DNA of 64,000 bases from Streptomyces djakartensis (GCF_014651075.1 NZ_BMWE01000026.1:25662-89661); one strand, 5' to 3'. Counted from the first letter of the stretch, positions 48,339-57,925 are shown. Notes: a model not told the origin generated them from the letters alone. Program-made: numbers and translations.

Positions 48339-50179
48339 CGGCGGCCACCACCGCTCCGGCCGACCAGGAACCCGAGGACCGGCCCACCGACGGCGACCCC
48401 TTCGACCGGGACGTCCTGCCCACTCCCCCGGGCGCCACGGCCGCCCTGCTGCGTTCCCTGCTCGCGCCCCTGAGGGCCCGCGTCTCGGTCACGACGCTCC
48501 TGCTGCTGCTCCAGCAGGCGGTCGTGCAGGCCGGACCGCTGCTCGTGGCGTACGCGATCGACCGTGCCGTACCGGCGTTCCGGGCCGGGGACCACGGGCC
48601 GCTGGTCGTGGTGGCCGCCGGCTACCTCGCCTGCGCGCTGGCCGCCGGGGGCCTGCAGTTCGCGTTCGTCGCGGCGGCGGCCCGGGTGAGCCAGGACGTG
48701 CTGCTGGACCTGCGCGGCCGGATCTTCCGCCACGCCCAGGCGCTGAGCGTCGACTTCCACGAGCGCTACACCTCGGGCCGGCTCATCTCCCGCTCCACGA
48801 CGGACGTGGAGTCACTGCGGGAACTGCTGGACGAGGGCCTTCAGGAGCTCGTGACGGTGATCCTGTCCTTCGTCTACATCTCGGCGATGCTGCTCTGGCT
48901 GGACCTGGGCCTGGGCGGCGTGGCGCTGGCGTCGTTCGTTCCGCTCTACGCGCTGGTCCGGCTGTACCAGCGGCGTGCGGGACGGGTGTACCGGGCGCGG
49001 TCCACCGCGATCGCCGCCGTCATCGTCAAGTTCGTCGAGACCATGAACGGCATCCGGCCGGTGCGCGCCTTCCGCCGCGAGGCCGTCAACGACGCGGACT
49101 TCGCCGTGCTCAACCAGCGGCACGAGCGGACCAACGGCGACGCGCTGCTGGAGATGGCCCGGTACGTGACCGGCTCGCGGCTGGTCGCCAACACGGCCGT
49201 CGCGGCGATCGTGCTGTGGGGCGCCTACCGGGTCGCGGACGGCACGCTGGCCCTCGGTGTGCTGGCGGCGGCGGTGCTGTACCTGCGGCGGCTGTACGAC
49301 CCGATCGACCGGCTCGGGATGTTCCTCAACTCGTACCAGTCGGCGGCGGCCTCGCTGGAGAAGATCGCCGGACTGCTCGCCCAGACCCCGTCCGTGCCCG
49401 AGCCGTCGGCCCCGCGGCAGCTGCCGCCGGCGGGCGAGCACCCGGGCCGCGAGGTCGTCTTCGACGGCGTCCGCTTCGGCTACCGCACCGGCGGCGAGGT
49501 GCTGCCCCGCTTCGACCTGACGATCCCCGCCGGTCAGACGGTCGCGGTCGTCGGCTCCACGGGCGCCGGCAAGTCGACGCTGGCGAAGCTCCTGGCCCGC
49601 TTCTACGACCCTTCCGACGGCCGGGTGCTGCTGGACGGCGTCGACCTGCGCGACCTCGCCGTGCCCGAACTGCGGCGCGCAGTGGTCATGGTGACGCAGG
49701 AGGCGTTCCTCTTCTCGGGCACGGTCGCCGAGAACATCGCTGTCGGACGCCCGGACGCCGGCCGCGAGGAGATCGAGCGGGCGGCGAAGGAGATCGGCGC
49801 GCACGACTTCATCAGCGCCCTGCCCGACGGCTACGACACCGACGTACGCAAGCGGGGCGGCCGCATCTCGGCCGGCCAGCGCCAGCTGGTGGCGTTCGCG
49901 CGGGCGTTGCTGGCCGACCCGGCGGTGCTGATCCTCGACGAGGCGACCAGCTCGCTGGACATCCCGGGCGAGCGGGCGGTGCAGCGGGCGATGGCGACGG
50001 TGCTGAAGGGCCGTACGGCGGTGGTCATCGCGCACCGGCTGTCGACGGTCGAGATCGCGGACCGTGTTCTGGTGATGGAACAGGGGAAGATCGTGGAGGA
50101 CGGCGAGCCGGCCGAACTCGTCGCGGGCACGGGCAGGTTCGCGGATCTGCACCGGGCCTGGCGGGACAGTCTGGCGTAG
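48335..50179 (+). CDS. ABC exporter half-transporter A2 (first pair)
   Basis: 614 aa, starting at ATG 48335 with SD GAGGAGG. The membrane domain is followed by Walker A VVGSTGAGKSTLAKLL, a divergent signature ISAGQRQLVAFAR (LSGGQ becomes ISAGQ), and an intact Walker B AVLILDEATSSLD and H-loop VIAHRLST. Combined with subunit A1 this gives one consensus site (A2 Walker motifs with A1 signature) and one degenerate site (A1 E-to-D plus A2 ISAGQ), the known pattern of asymmetric heterodimeric exporters such as LmrCD/TM287-288. Confidence 0.9.
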   Translation: MTAATTAPADQEPEDRPTDGDPFDRDVLPTPPGATAALLRSLLAPLRARVSVTTLLLLLQQAVVQAGPLLVAYAIDRAVPAFRAGDHGPLVVVAAGYLACALAAGGLQFAFVAAAARVSQDVLLDLRGRIFRHAQALSVDFHERYTSGRLISRSTTDVESLRELLDEGLQELVTVILSFVYISAMLLWLDLGLGGVALASFVPLYALVRLYQRRAGRVYRARSTAIAAVIVKFVETMNGIRPVRAFRREAVNDADFAVLNQRHERTNGDALLEMARYVTGSRLVANTAVAAIVLWGAYRVADGTLALGVLAAAVLYLRRLYDPIDRLGMFLNSYQSAAASLEKIAGLLAQTPSVPEPSAPRQLPPAGEHPGREVVFDGVRFGYRTGGEVLPRFDLTIPAGQTVAVVGSTGAGKSTLAKLLARFYDPSDGRVLLDGVDLRDLAVPELRRAVVMVTQEAFLFSGTVAENIAVGRPDAGREEIERAAKEIGAHDFISALPDGYDTDVRKRGGRISAGQRQLVAFARALLADPAVLILDEATSSLDIPGERAVQRAMATVLKGRTAVVIAHRLSTVEIADRVLVMEQGKIVEDGEPAELVAGTGRFADLHRAWRDSLA

Positions 50180-50201
50180 GGCGGCGGCGAAGGGCCGGTG
50201 G

Positions 50202-51977
50202 ATGATCGACGCGTACGAGGACCCGGGCACTCCCGACCGGCGTGGTGGTGCCCGGTACCTGTGGTGGCTGGTCGCCAGACAGCCCGGGCGGTGCGCCGCC
50301 GGGGCGATGTTCGGCAGCGTCTGGATGGTGCTGCTGGCGGCGACCCCGTATCTGATGTCCCGGGCGATCGACGACGGTCTCGAACCCGGTGACATGGGCG
50401 CCCTTACCGCCTGGAGCGGGGCGCTGTTCGCGGTGGGGGCGTTCAACGCGTGGCTGAGCATCATGCGGCACCGCACGATGACCCGTGTCCGCATGGACGC
50501 CAACTTCCGCACGGTGAAGGTTGTCGTCGGCCACGCGGTGCGGCTGGGTGCCTCCCTGCGGCGGCAGACGGGCGCCGGTGAGGTCGTCACGATCGGTGTG
50601 GGCGACGTGCAGACGGTCAGCCAGTCGCTGACGGTCGTCGGACCCGGCGTCGGAGCGGTTCTCGGTTATCTGGTCATCGCCGTGCTGCTGGTGTCGGTGT
50701 CGGGGCTCGTGGCCGTGGTCGTCCTGCTCGGCCTGCCGGCTCTCGCCCTGCTGGTCGGGCCACTGCTCGGGCGGTTGCAGGGGTCGGAGGCCGAGTACCG
50801 CGAGCGGCAGGGCGTGCTCACCGCGCGGATCGGCGACCTCGCGGGGGGACTGCGGGTCCTCGCCGGCCTGGGCGGCAAGCAGCTGGTGGCGGACGCCTTC
50901 CGGGAGGACTCGCGGCGGCTGCGTGAGCAGGGGTACCGGGTGGGGGCGGTGACCAGCTGGGTGCAGGCGCTGGGGATCGGGCTGCCGACCCTGTTCCTCG
51001 CGGTGGTGACCTGGCTGGCGGCCCGCCTCGCCGCGCACGGCGACATCACCGTGGGCCAGTTGGTGTCCGTCTACGGCTATGTCGCGGTGCTGGTGTGGCC
51101 GGTGGCCTTCCTGGTGGAGTGCGGCTACCAGATCAGCCGCGGCCTGGTGTCCGCACGGCGCGTCGTACGGTTCCTGCGCCTGGAGCCGATGCCCGACACG
51201 GGGACACGGGACGCCCCCGCGGAACCGTCGGTGCTGTACGACCCCGAGTCGGGCGTACGCATCCTCCCGGGCCGTCTCACCGCCTTGGTGGCGGAACACC
51301 CTGCGGATGCGACGACGATCCTGGACCGCCTCGCCCGCTACGCCCCCTCGGACGCGACCTGGGGCGGGGTACGGCTGGAGGACATCGCCCTCCCGCAGAT
51401 CCGGGAGCGCATCCTGCTGGCCGACCACGAGGCCGACCTGTTCGCGGACACTCTGCATGGCATGATCAGGCCCTTTGGGGGCGCGGGAACACGTCGATGT
51501 GCGGCTCAGCCGCGGGGCGCGACAAGCCACGAACGGCCCGCACCCGCCCACGGCGAACAACCGGCAATCCGAACCGCGCTCCACACTGCCGCGGCAGAAG
51601 ACATCGTCCAGGCCCTACCCCAAGGCCTGGACACTCCCATGGACGCCCAGGCCCGCAATCTCTCCGGCGGCCAGCGCCAGCGCGTCCGCCTGGCCAGAGC
51701 CCTCCTGGCCGACCCCGAGATCCTCCTCGCCGTGGAACCCACGTCGGCCCTGGACGCTCACACGGAAGCCAAGGTCGCCGCCCGTCTGAGGGCGGCCCGG
51801 GAAGGCCGCACCACCGTCGTGGCCGCCACCTCCCCGCTCGTCCTGGACCGCACGGACACCGTCCACTACCTCAGGGACGGCAAGGTCGAGGCCTCCGGCA
51901 CCCACCATGAACTGCTCGACACCGTCCCCGCCTACCGGGCGCTCGTGGCGCGGGACACGGAAGAGGTTGCGCGATGA
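50202..51977 (+). CDS. ABC exporter half-transporter B1 (second pair), degenerate NBD
   Basis: 591 aa, ATG 50202 (SD GAAGGG). Six membrane helices are normal, but the NBD is heavily degenerate. Where Walker A should be, the sequence is RLTALVAEHPADATTILDRL with no GxxGxGK. Walker B is ILLAVEPTSALD (the Asp is Val), and the switch His is missing (VVAATSPLVLD). Only the signature LSGGQRQRVRLARALL is perfect. Residues about 425-455 come from an in-frame dispersed repeat (51477-51553). The gene overlaps B2 by ATGA. The protein probably cannot bind ATP at its own Walker motifs, but can complete the partner's site. Confidence 0.85.
   Translation: MIDAYEDPGTPDRRGGARYLWWLVARQPGRCAAGAMFGSVWMVLLAATPYLMSRAIDDGLEPGDMGALTAWSGALFAVGAFNAWLSIMRHRTMTRVRMDANFRTVKVVVGHAVRLGASLRRQTGAGEVVTIGVGDVQTVSQSLTVVGPGVGAVLGYLVIAVLLVSVSGLVAVVVLLGLPALALLVGPLLGRLQGSEAEYRERQGVLTARIGDLAGGLRVLAGLGGKQLVADAFREDSRRLREQGYRVGAVTSWVQALGIGLPTLFLAVVTWLAARLAAHGDITVGQLVSVYGYVAVLVWPVAFLVECGYQISRGLVSARRVVRFLRLEPMPDTGTRDAPAEPSVLYDPESGVRILPGRLTALVAEHPADATTILDRLARYAPSDATWGGVRLEDIALPQIRERILLADHEADLFADTLHGMIRPFGGAGTRRCAAQPRGATSHERPAPAHGEQPAIRTALHTAAAEDIVQALPQGLDTPMDAQARNLSGGQRQRVRLARALLADPEILLAVEPTSALDAHTEAKVAARLRAAREGRTTVVAATSPLVLDRTDTVHYLRDGKVEASGTHHELLDTVPAYRALVARDTEEVAR
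51477..51553 (+). repeat. Dispersed Streptomyces-type repeat, copy A, inside an ABC exporter gene
   Basis: Starts GGGGGCGCGGGAACACG and contains the hairpin core GCGGCTCAGCCGCGGGGCG (at 51501), then CGACAAGCCACGAACGGCCC. It matches copy B (30804-30878, minus strand) through the core and both flanks. Its length keeps the reading frame open; the encoded residues (GGAGTRRCAAQPRGATSHERP) are unlike ABC sequence and lie between the Q-loop and the signature motif, where they would form a loop. Confidence 0.75.
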
Positions 51978-53746
51978 GCCACGGACACCTGCCGGTCGCC
52001 GAACGGGCCGACGTGCGGCGCGCCCTGCTCGGGCTCGTCCGGGCCGATGTCCGTTCCTTCGGTGTCGTCCTGGGTCTGAACGCGCTGGCGGCAGTGGCCG
52101 GACTGGCCGGCCCGTGGCTGCTGGGCCGGATGATCGACGACGTGCGGGCCGGGCAGGGGGTGGCCGCCGTGGACCGGCTGGCACTGCTCCTGCTGCTGTG
52201 CGCGCTGGCGCAGGTGCTGCTGGCACGCTGGGCCCGCTACGTGGGGCACCGCTTCGGGGAGCGGACCCTGGCCCGGGTGCGGGAACGGTTCGTGGACCGG
52301 GCGCTGACGCTGCCCGCTTCGGTGGTGGAGCGGGCCGGCACCGGTGACCTGACGGCACGCGGAACGGCGGACGTGACGACCGTCGGCAACACGCTGCGGG
52401 ACGCGGGTCCGATCCTGCTGGTCAACCTGGTTCAGGCGGTGTTCCTGGTCGTCGCGGTGTTCCTGGTGAACCCGCTGCTCGGCGCCCTCGCGCTGCTGGC
52501 ACTGACTCCCATCTGGATCGCGTTGCGCTGGTACCTGCGCCGGGCCCGGGACGGGTATCTCGCCGAGGGGGCCGCCACGTCGGACGTGGCTGAGATCGTG
52601 GCCTCGACGGCGGCCGGGGCGCGCACGGTGGAGGCGTTCGGGCTGCAGGCGCAGCGGACGGCCGCGAGCCGGGACGCCCTGGAGACCTCCCGCCGGACCC
52701 GTTTCCACACGCTCTTCCTGCGCTCGGTGTTCTTTCCGGTCATGGAGACGTCGTACGTCCTCCCGGTGGCCGGAGTGCTGGTGATCGGCGGCGCCCTGCA
52801 CTCGTCCGGCTCGATGAGCCTCGGAGCGGTGGTGGCGGCGGCCCTGTATCTGACGCAGCTGAGCGCGCCGCTGGACGAGGTCCTGGTCCGGATCGAGCAA
52901 CTGCAGGCCGGCGCCGCCTCGTTCGCCCGGGTGGAGGGGCTGGCCCAGGCCCCGCGGGCGGCCGGGGAGGCCGACGGCCCCGACCCGGACGGCGACCGCG
53001 TCGACGTCACCGGCGTGCGCTACTCCTACGACGGCGGCGCCGAGGTACTGCGCGGCGTCGACCTGACGGTGACGCCCGGGGAACGGCTGGCGGTGGTGGG
53101 GCCGTCCGGCGCCGGCAAGTCCACGCTGAGCCGGCTGATGGCGGGCATCGACGCGCCGACCGCCGGCTCGGTGACGGTCGGTGGTGTGCCCGTCGTGGAG
53201 CTCGGGCCGGAGCGGCTGCGGCGTCAGGTCGTCCTGGTCACCCAGGAGCACCACGTGTTTCTGGGCACGGTCCGCGACAATCTGCGCATCGCCGAACCGG
53301 CCGCCACGGACGAGGACGTGTGGAGGGCGCTGGCCGCGGTCGGCGCCGACGCCTGGGTGCGGGAGCTGCCCGAGGGCCTGAACACTCCGCTGGGACAGGG
53401 CGGTCACCGTACCGACGGCTCGCAGGCCCAGCAACTCGCCCTGGCCCGTGTGGTGCTGGCGGATCCGCACACCCTGATCCTCGACGAGGCGACCGCTCTG
53501 CTCGACCCGACGACCGCCCGCCACACCGAGCGCGCCCTGGCCGCCGTCCTCGAGGGGCGTACCGTCATCGCCGTGGCACACCGGCTGCACACCGCGCACG
53601 ACGCCGACCGGGTGGCCGTGATGGAGGACGGGCTGCTCACCGAACTCGGCACGCACGACGAGCTGGTGGCGGCAGGCGGGGCGTACGCGGCGCTGTGGCA
53701 CTCGTGGCACGGTGACCTGCCCGGCGCCGGAAAAGTGTCCACATAA
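51974..53746 (+). CDS. ABC exporter half-transporter B2 (second pair)
   Basis: 590 aa. Walker A VVGPSGAGKSTLSRLM, Walker B TLILDEATALLD and H-loop AVAHRLHTAHDADRV are intact. The signature is lost: where LSGGQ should be is HRTDGSQAQQLALARVV. The pattern is the exact complement of B1, so one functional ATP site per heterodimer (B2 Walker motifs with B1 signature) is expected and the other site is dead. Substrate unknown. The following 168-bp gap leads into the first M4 protease gene. Confidence 0.9.
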   Translation: MSHGHLPVAERADVRRALLGLVRADVRSFGVVLGLNALAAVAGLAGPWLLGRMIDDVRAGQGVAAVDRLALLLLLCALAQVLLARWARYVGHRFGERTLARVRERFVDRALTLPASVVERAGTGDLTARGTADVTTVGNTLRDAGPILLVNLVQAVFLVVAVFLVNPLLGALALLALTPIWIALRWYLRRARDGYLAEGAATSDVAEIVASTAAGARTVEAFGLQAQRTAASRDALETSRRTRFHTLFLRSVFFPVMETSYVLPVAGVLVIGGALHSSGSMSLGAVVAAALYLTQLSAPLDEVLVRIEQLQAGAASFARVEGLAQAPRAAGEADGPDPDGDRVDVTGVRYSYDGGAEVLRGVDLTVTPGERLAVVGPSGAGKSTLSRLMAGIDAPTAGSVTVGGVPVVELGPERLRRQVVLVTQEHHVFLGTVRDNLRIAEPAATDEDVWRALAAVGADAWVRELPEGLNTPLGQGGHRTDGSQAQQLALARVVLADPHTLILDEATALLDPTTARHTERALAAVLEGRTVIAVAHRLHTAHDADRVAVMEDGLLTELGTHDELVAAGGAYAALWHSWHGDLPGAGKVST

Positions 53747-53914
53747 CGAACATGAACTTCCGGTCAACGGACTGTTTTCCGGCCATAGTTTTGACGCGCT
53801 CCTGACAGTAAGCGCGCTCCCCTGCCACGCTTCCCACGACTGCTCCACGGCAACCCCACGGCAACACCTCCACCTCCCCAGGCCGGGCGACCCCCGGTCC
53901 CGCAGAAGGAGCCA

Positions 53915-55978
53915 GTGTTGACAAGCAGTTCCTCGCGAAGAGGCACCTCCCACAGACGCACTCCCCACACCCCCCGCCGCGCCGCGGCCGTAGCCCTCGC
54001 CGGCGTCGCCGCGCTGATCGCCGCGGCCGTGCAGAGCGGCACCGCGACCGCGGCCCCGGAGAAGGCACCGTCGGCCGCGAGCCGGGCGAATCCCGGCGCG
54101 CAGTCGGTCAAGCTCACCCCCGCCCAGCGGGCCGCCCTGATCCGGGAAGCCGACGCCGGGAAGGCGCGGGCCGCCCATGAACTGGGCCTCGGCGCCAAGG
54201 AGAAGCTGGTCGTCCGCGACGTCCTCAAGGACCGCGACGGCACGGTGCACACCCGCTACGAGCGCACCTACGACGGTCTGCCGGTGCTCGGCGGCGACCT
54301 GGTCGTCGAGCGCACGAAGGCGGACGCCACGGCGTCGGTCGTGAAGGCCACCCGCGCCGCGATCCAGCCGGCCACCACGAAGGCCGCGGTGCCCGCCGCG
54401 AAGGCCCGGCAGCAGGCCCTGTCCGCGGGCAAGGCCGACGAGGCCAAGAGCCCCGGCATCAACCGTGAGCCCCGCAAGGTGATCTGGGCGGCGAACGGCA
54501 AGCCGGCCGTGGCGTACGAGACGGTCGTCGGCGGCTTCCAGCACGACGGCACCCCGCAGGAACTGCACGTCGTCACCGACGCCACCACCGGCGAGAAGCT
54601 GTACGAGTGGGAGGCGGTCGAGACCGGCACCGGCAACACGGTGTACTCCGGCACGGTCGACCTGACCACCACGCAGTCCGGGTCGGCGTACAACCTCACC
54701 GACGGCGCCCGCGGCAACCACAAGACGTACAACCTGGGCCGCGGCACCTCCGGCACCGGCACGCTCTTCTCCGGCTCCGACGACGTCTGGGGCAACGGCA
54801 GCCCGTCCGACCTGGAGTCCGCGGGCGCCGACGCGCACTACGGTGCCGCGCTCACCTGGGACTACTACAAGAACGTGCACGGCCGCACCGGTATCCGCGG
54901 GGACGGCGTGGGCGCGTACTCCCGGGTCCACTACGGCAACAACTACGTCAACGCGTTCTGGTCGGACAGCTGCTTCTGCATGACCTACGGCGACGGCTCC
55001 CGCAACGCGAACCCGCTGACGTCGATCGACGTGGCCGCCCACGAGATGACCCACGGGCTCACCTCCAACACCGCGGGCCTCAACTACAGCGGGGAGTCCG
55101 GCGGCCTGAACGAGGCCACCTCCGACATCTTCGGCTCCACGGTCGAGTTCTACGCGAACAACTCCTCCGACGTCGGTGACTACCTCATCGGCGAGGAGAT
55201 CGACATCAACGGCGACGGCACGCCGCTGCGCTACATGGACAAGCCCAGCAAGGACGGCTCGTCCAAGGACAGCTGGTACTCGGGCATCGGCTCGATCGAC
55301 GTCCACTACTCGTCCGGTCCGGCGAACCACTTCTTCTACCTGCTGAGCGAGGGAAGCGGCACCAAGACCATCAACGGTGTCACCTACAACTCGGCCACCT
55401 CCGACGGCCTTCCGGTCACCGGCATCGGCCGGGACAAGGCCGAGAAGATCTGGTTCCGCGCACTGACCACGAAGTTCACCTCGACGACCAACTACGCGGG
55501 GGCCCGCACCGGCACCCTCGCGGCGACGGGTGAGCTCTACGGCACGGACAGCGCCGAGTACAAGGCGGTCCAGGACGCGTGGGCGGGCGTGAACGTCGGA
55601 GCCCGCTCCGGCGGTGGCGGCGGGGGCGGCACGTCCTTCGAGAACACCGCCGACGTGGCGATCCCGGACCGGGGTGCGGCGGTCACCTCGTCGATCACCG
55701 TCTCCGGCCGGACGGGCAACGCACCGGCCAACCTCCAGGTGGCCGTGGACATCGTCCACACCTACATCGGCGACCTGAAGGTGGAGCTGGTCGCCCCCGG
55801 CGGCACCGCGTACACGCTCAAGGGCTACGGCACCGGCGGCAGCGCGGACAACATCGACACCACCTACACGGTGAACGCGTCCTCCGAGGCCGCCAACGGC
55901 GTCTGGCAGCTGCGGGTCCAGGACAACGCGGCCATCGACACCGGCTACATCAACAGCTGGAAGCTGACCTTCCCGTAG
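53915..55978 (+). CDS. Secreted M4 neutral metalloprotease with C-terminal P domain
   Basis: 687 aa from the GTG at 53915 (SD AAGGAG). A basic N-terminus and hydrophobic stretch (AAAVALAGVAALIAAAVQSG) form a Sec signal. A FTP/PepSY-type propeptide (ERTYDGLPVLGGDLVVE) is followed by the thermolysin-like catalytic domain, with zinc motif VAAHEMTHGLTS and third ligand in SGGLNEATSDIFG. After a glycine linker (GGGGGGG), residues about 575-687 form a P/Homo-B proprotein-convertase domain (FENTADVAIPDRGAAV ... GYINSWKLTFP). Extracellular protein degradation is expected. The second M4 gene downstream lacks the P domain. Confidence 0.93.
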   Translation: MLTSSSSRRGTSHRRTPHTPRRAAAVALAGVAALIAAAVQSGTATAAPEKAPSAASRANPGAQSVKLTPAQRAALIREADAGKARAAHELGLGAKEKLVVRDVLKDRDGTVHTRYERTYDGLPVLGGDLVVERTKADATASVVKATRAAIQPATTKAAVPAAKARQQALSAGKADEAKSPGINREPRKVIWAANGKPAVAYETVVGGFQHDGTPQELHVVTDATTGEKLYEWEAVETGTGNTVYSGTVDLTTTQSGSAYNLTDGARGNHKTYNLGRGTSGTGTLFSGSDDVWGNGSPSDLESAGADAHYGAALTWDYYKNVHGRTGIRGDGVGAYSRVHYGNNYVNAFWSDSCFCMTYGDGSRNANPLTSIDVAAHEMTHGLTSNTAGLNYSGESGGLNEATSDIFGSTVEFYANNSSDVGDYLIGEEIDINGDGTPLRYMDKPSKDGSSKDSWYSGIGSIDVHYSSGPANHFFYLLSEGSGTKTINGVTYNSATSDGLPVTGIGRDKAEKIWFRALTTKFTSTTNYAGARTGTLAATGELYGTDSAEYKAVQDAWAGVNVGARSGGGGGGGTSFENTADVAIPDRGAAVTSSITVSGRTGNAPANLQVAVDIVHTYIGDLKVELVAPGGTAYTLKGYGTGGSADNIDTTYTVNASSEAANGVWQLRVQDNAAIDTGYINSWKLTFP

Positions 55979-56011
55979 GCCGTGGGTCACTGGTTCGCGG
56001 CTCCCGAGTCA

Positions 56012-56053
56012 GGGCGCCGTCCCGGCGGGTTCGACTCCCCCGGGGCGGCGCCC
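56012..56053 (+). terminator. Terminator after first M4 protease
   Basis: GGGCGCCGTCCCGG (56012-56025) pairs with CCGGGGCGGCGCCC (56040-56053) as a 14-bp stem with one G-T pair and a 14-nt loop. Confidence 0.75.
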
Positions 56054-56207
56054 GTCCCATGCGTCGCGCACCGCGCGTCCTCGCCGTCGATTTCCGGCCA
56101 ACATCACTCCCTCTCCTGACATGTACGCGTCCGAGGTGCCACTCTTCCCCCACCCGCCGCACAGCACCACCCCCACCCCAGCAGTTCCCCCACATCTAGG
56201 AGCTCGT

Positions 56208-57857
56208 GTGACCTCCCCTCGCTACGCGCGTCACAACCGCACCACGCTGGCCATCGCCACCGCCGTCGCGGCCGGTGCCCTGCTCACCACCGGTCTGACC
56301 TCCGGCAGCAGCGCCGCCGCCGACTCCGCCACCGGCAAGCCGGCCCTCGCCGCCGCGCCCGTCCTGCTCTCCGCCCCCGCCCGCACCGCCCTCATCAAGG
56401 AGCAGCAGGCGGACGCCGCCGGGACCGCCGACGAGATAGGCCTCGGCGCCCAGGAGAAGCTGGTCGTCAAGGACGTCGTGAAGGACGCCGACGGCTCCGT
56501 CCACACCCGCTACGAGCGCACCTACGCGGGCCTGCCGGTCCTCGGCGGCGACCTCGTCGTGCACGAGTCGAAGTCCGGTGAGACCAAGGGCGTCACCAGA
56601 GCGACGAAGGCCGCTCTGAAGGTCGCCTCGCTCAAGCCGGCGGTCACCGCCGCCAAGGCGGAGAAGCAGGCCGTGGCCCTCGCGAAGGCGGCCGGCTCGA
56701 AGAAGACCGATGCGGACTCCTCGCCCCGCAAGGTGATCTGGGCGGCCGGCGGCAAGCCCACCCTCGCCTACGAGACGGTGGTCGGCGGTCTCCAGGAGGA
56801 CGGCACGCCGAACGAGCTGCACGTCGTCACCGATGCCGCGACCGGCAAGAAGCTCTACGAGTACCAGGGCATCGAAACCGGCACCGGCAACACGACGTAC
56901 AGCGGAACGGTCAGCCTCAGCACCACCAAGTCGGGCACGTCGTACAACCTCACCGACGGCACCCGCGGCGGCCACAAGACGTACAACCTCAATCGCGGCA
57001 CGTCCGGCACCGGCACCCTCTTCTCCGGCTCCGACGACGTCTGGGGCACCGGCAACCCGTCCAACGCCGAGACCGCGGCCGCCGACGCCCACTACGGCGC
57101 CCAGATCACCTGGGACTTCTACAAGAGCACCTTCGACCGCAACGGCATCCGCAACGACGGCAAGGCCGCCTACTCCCGCGTCCACTACGGCAACAGCTAC
57201 GTCAACGCCTTCTGGTCCGACAGCTGCTTCTGCATGACCTACGGCGACGGCTCGGGCAACACCCACCCGCTGACCTCCCTGGACGTGGCCGCCCACGAGA
57301 TGAGCCACGGCCTGACGTCGGCCACCGCGGGCCTGAACTACAGCGGCGAGTCCGGCGGTCTGAACGAGGCCACCTCCGACATCTTCGGCGCGGGCGCGGA
57401 GTTCTTCGCGGGCAACTCCTCGGACGTCGGTGACTACCTCATCGGCGAGGAGATCGACATCAACGGCGACGGCTCCCCGCTGCGCTACATGGACAAGCCC
57501 AGCAAGGACGGCTCGTCCAAGGACGCCTGGTCCTCCAGCCTCGGCAGCGTGGACGTCCACTACTCCTCCGGTCCCGCCAACCACTTCTTCTACCTGCTGT
57601 CCGAGGGCAGCGGCTCGAAGACCATCAACGGCGTGACCTACAACTCGCCCACGTCCAACGGCTCCACGGTCACCGGCATCGGCCGCACCAAGGCGCTGCA
57701 GATCTGGTACAAGGCGCTGACGACGTACATGACGTCGACGACCAGGTACGCGCAGGCCCGCACGGCGACCCTGAACGCGGCCTCGGCCCTGTACGGCGCG
57801 AACAGCACCGAGTACAAGGCGGTCGCGGCCGCCTGGTCGGCCGTCAACGTCGGCTGA
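56208..57857 (+). CDS. Secreted M4 neutral metalloprotease
   Basis: 549 aa from the GTG at 56208 (SD AGGAG, 6 nt). Signal peptide (TTLAIATAVAAGALLTTG...), a propeptide with ERTYAGLPVLGGDLVVHE, and the thermolysin-like domain with VAAHEMSHGLTSATAGL and the same SGGLNEATSDIFGAG ligand segment. Overall it is a close tandem paralogue of the preceding gene, ending after AWSAVNVG without any P domain. Both contain a conserved DINGDG motif probably binding calcium. Confidence 0.94.
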   Translation: MTSPRYARHNRTTLAIATAVAAGALLTTGLTSGSSAAADSATGKPALAAAPVLLSAPARTALIKEQQADAAGTADEIGLGAQEKLVVKDVVKDADGSVHTRYERTYAGLPVLGGDLVVHESKSGETKGVTRATKAALKVASLKPAVTAAKAEKQAVALAKAAGSKKTDADSSPRKVIWAAGGKPTLAYETVVGGLQEDGTPNELHVVTDAATGKKLYEYQGIETGTGNTTYSGTVSLSTTKSGTSYNLTDGTRGGHKTYNLNRGTSGTGTLFSGSDDVWGTGNPSNAETAAADAHYGAQITWDFYKSTFDRNGIRNDGKAAYSRVHYGNSYVNAFWSDSCFCMTYGDGSGNTHPLTSLDVAAHEMSHGLTSATAGLNYSGESGGLNEATSDIFGAGAEFFAGNSSDVGDYLIGEEIDINGDGSPLRYMDKPSKDGSSKDAWSSSLGSVDVHYSSGPANHFFYLLSEGSGSKTINGVTYNSPTSNGSTVTGIGRTKALQIWYKALTTYMTSTTRYAQARTATLNAASALYGANSTEYKAVAAAWSAVNVG

Positions 57858-57925
57858 CCGAGCAGGATCGACGGGCGGTACCCGGAGCGGCCGTCGCTCC
57901 GGGTAACGCCCTACTCTTGGGGACC

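Noticed and set aside
56000..56053. tRNA-like T arm (GGGTTCGACTCCC) after the first M4 protease
   Set aside because: No 7-bp acceptor stem or anticodon arm can be formed; the same bases form a strong 14-bp terminator hairpin.
57917..57925. TTG start for the DUF1990 gene
   Set aside because: The ATG at 57926 has G-rich bases at proper distance, and the TTG would itself be part of that ribosome site.
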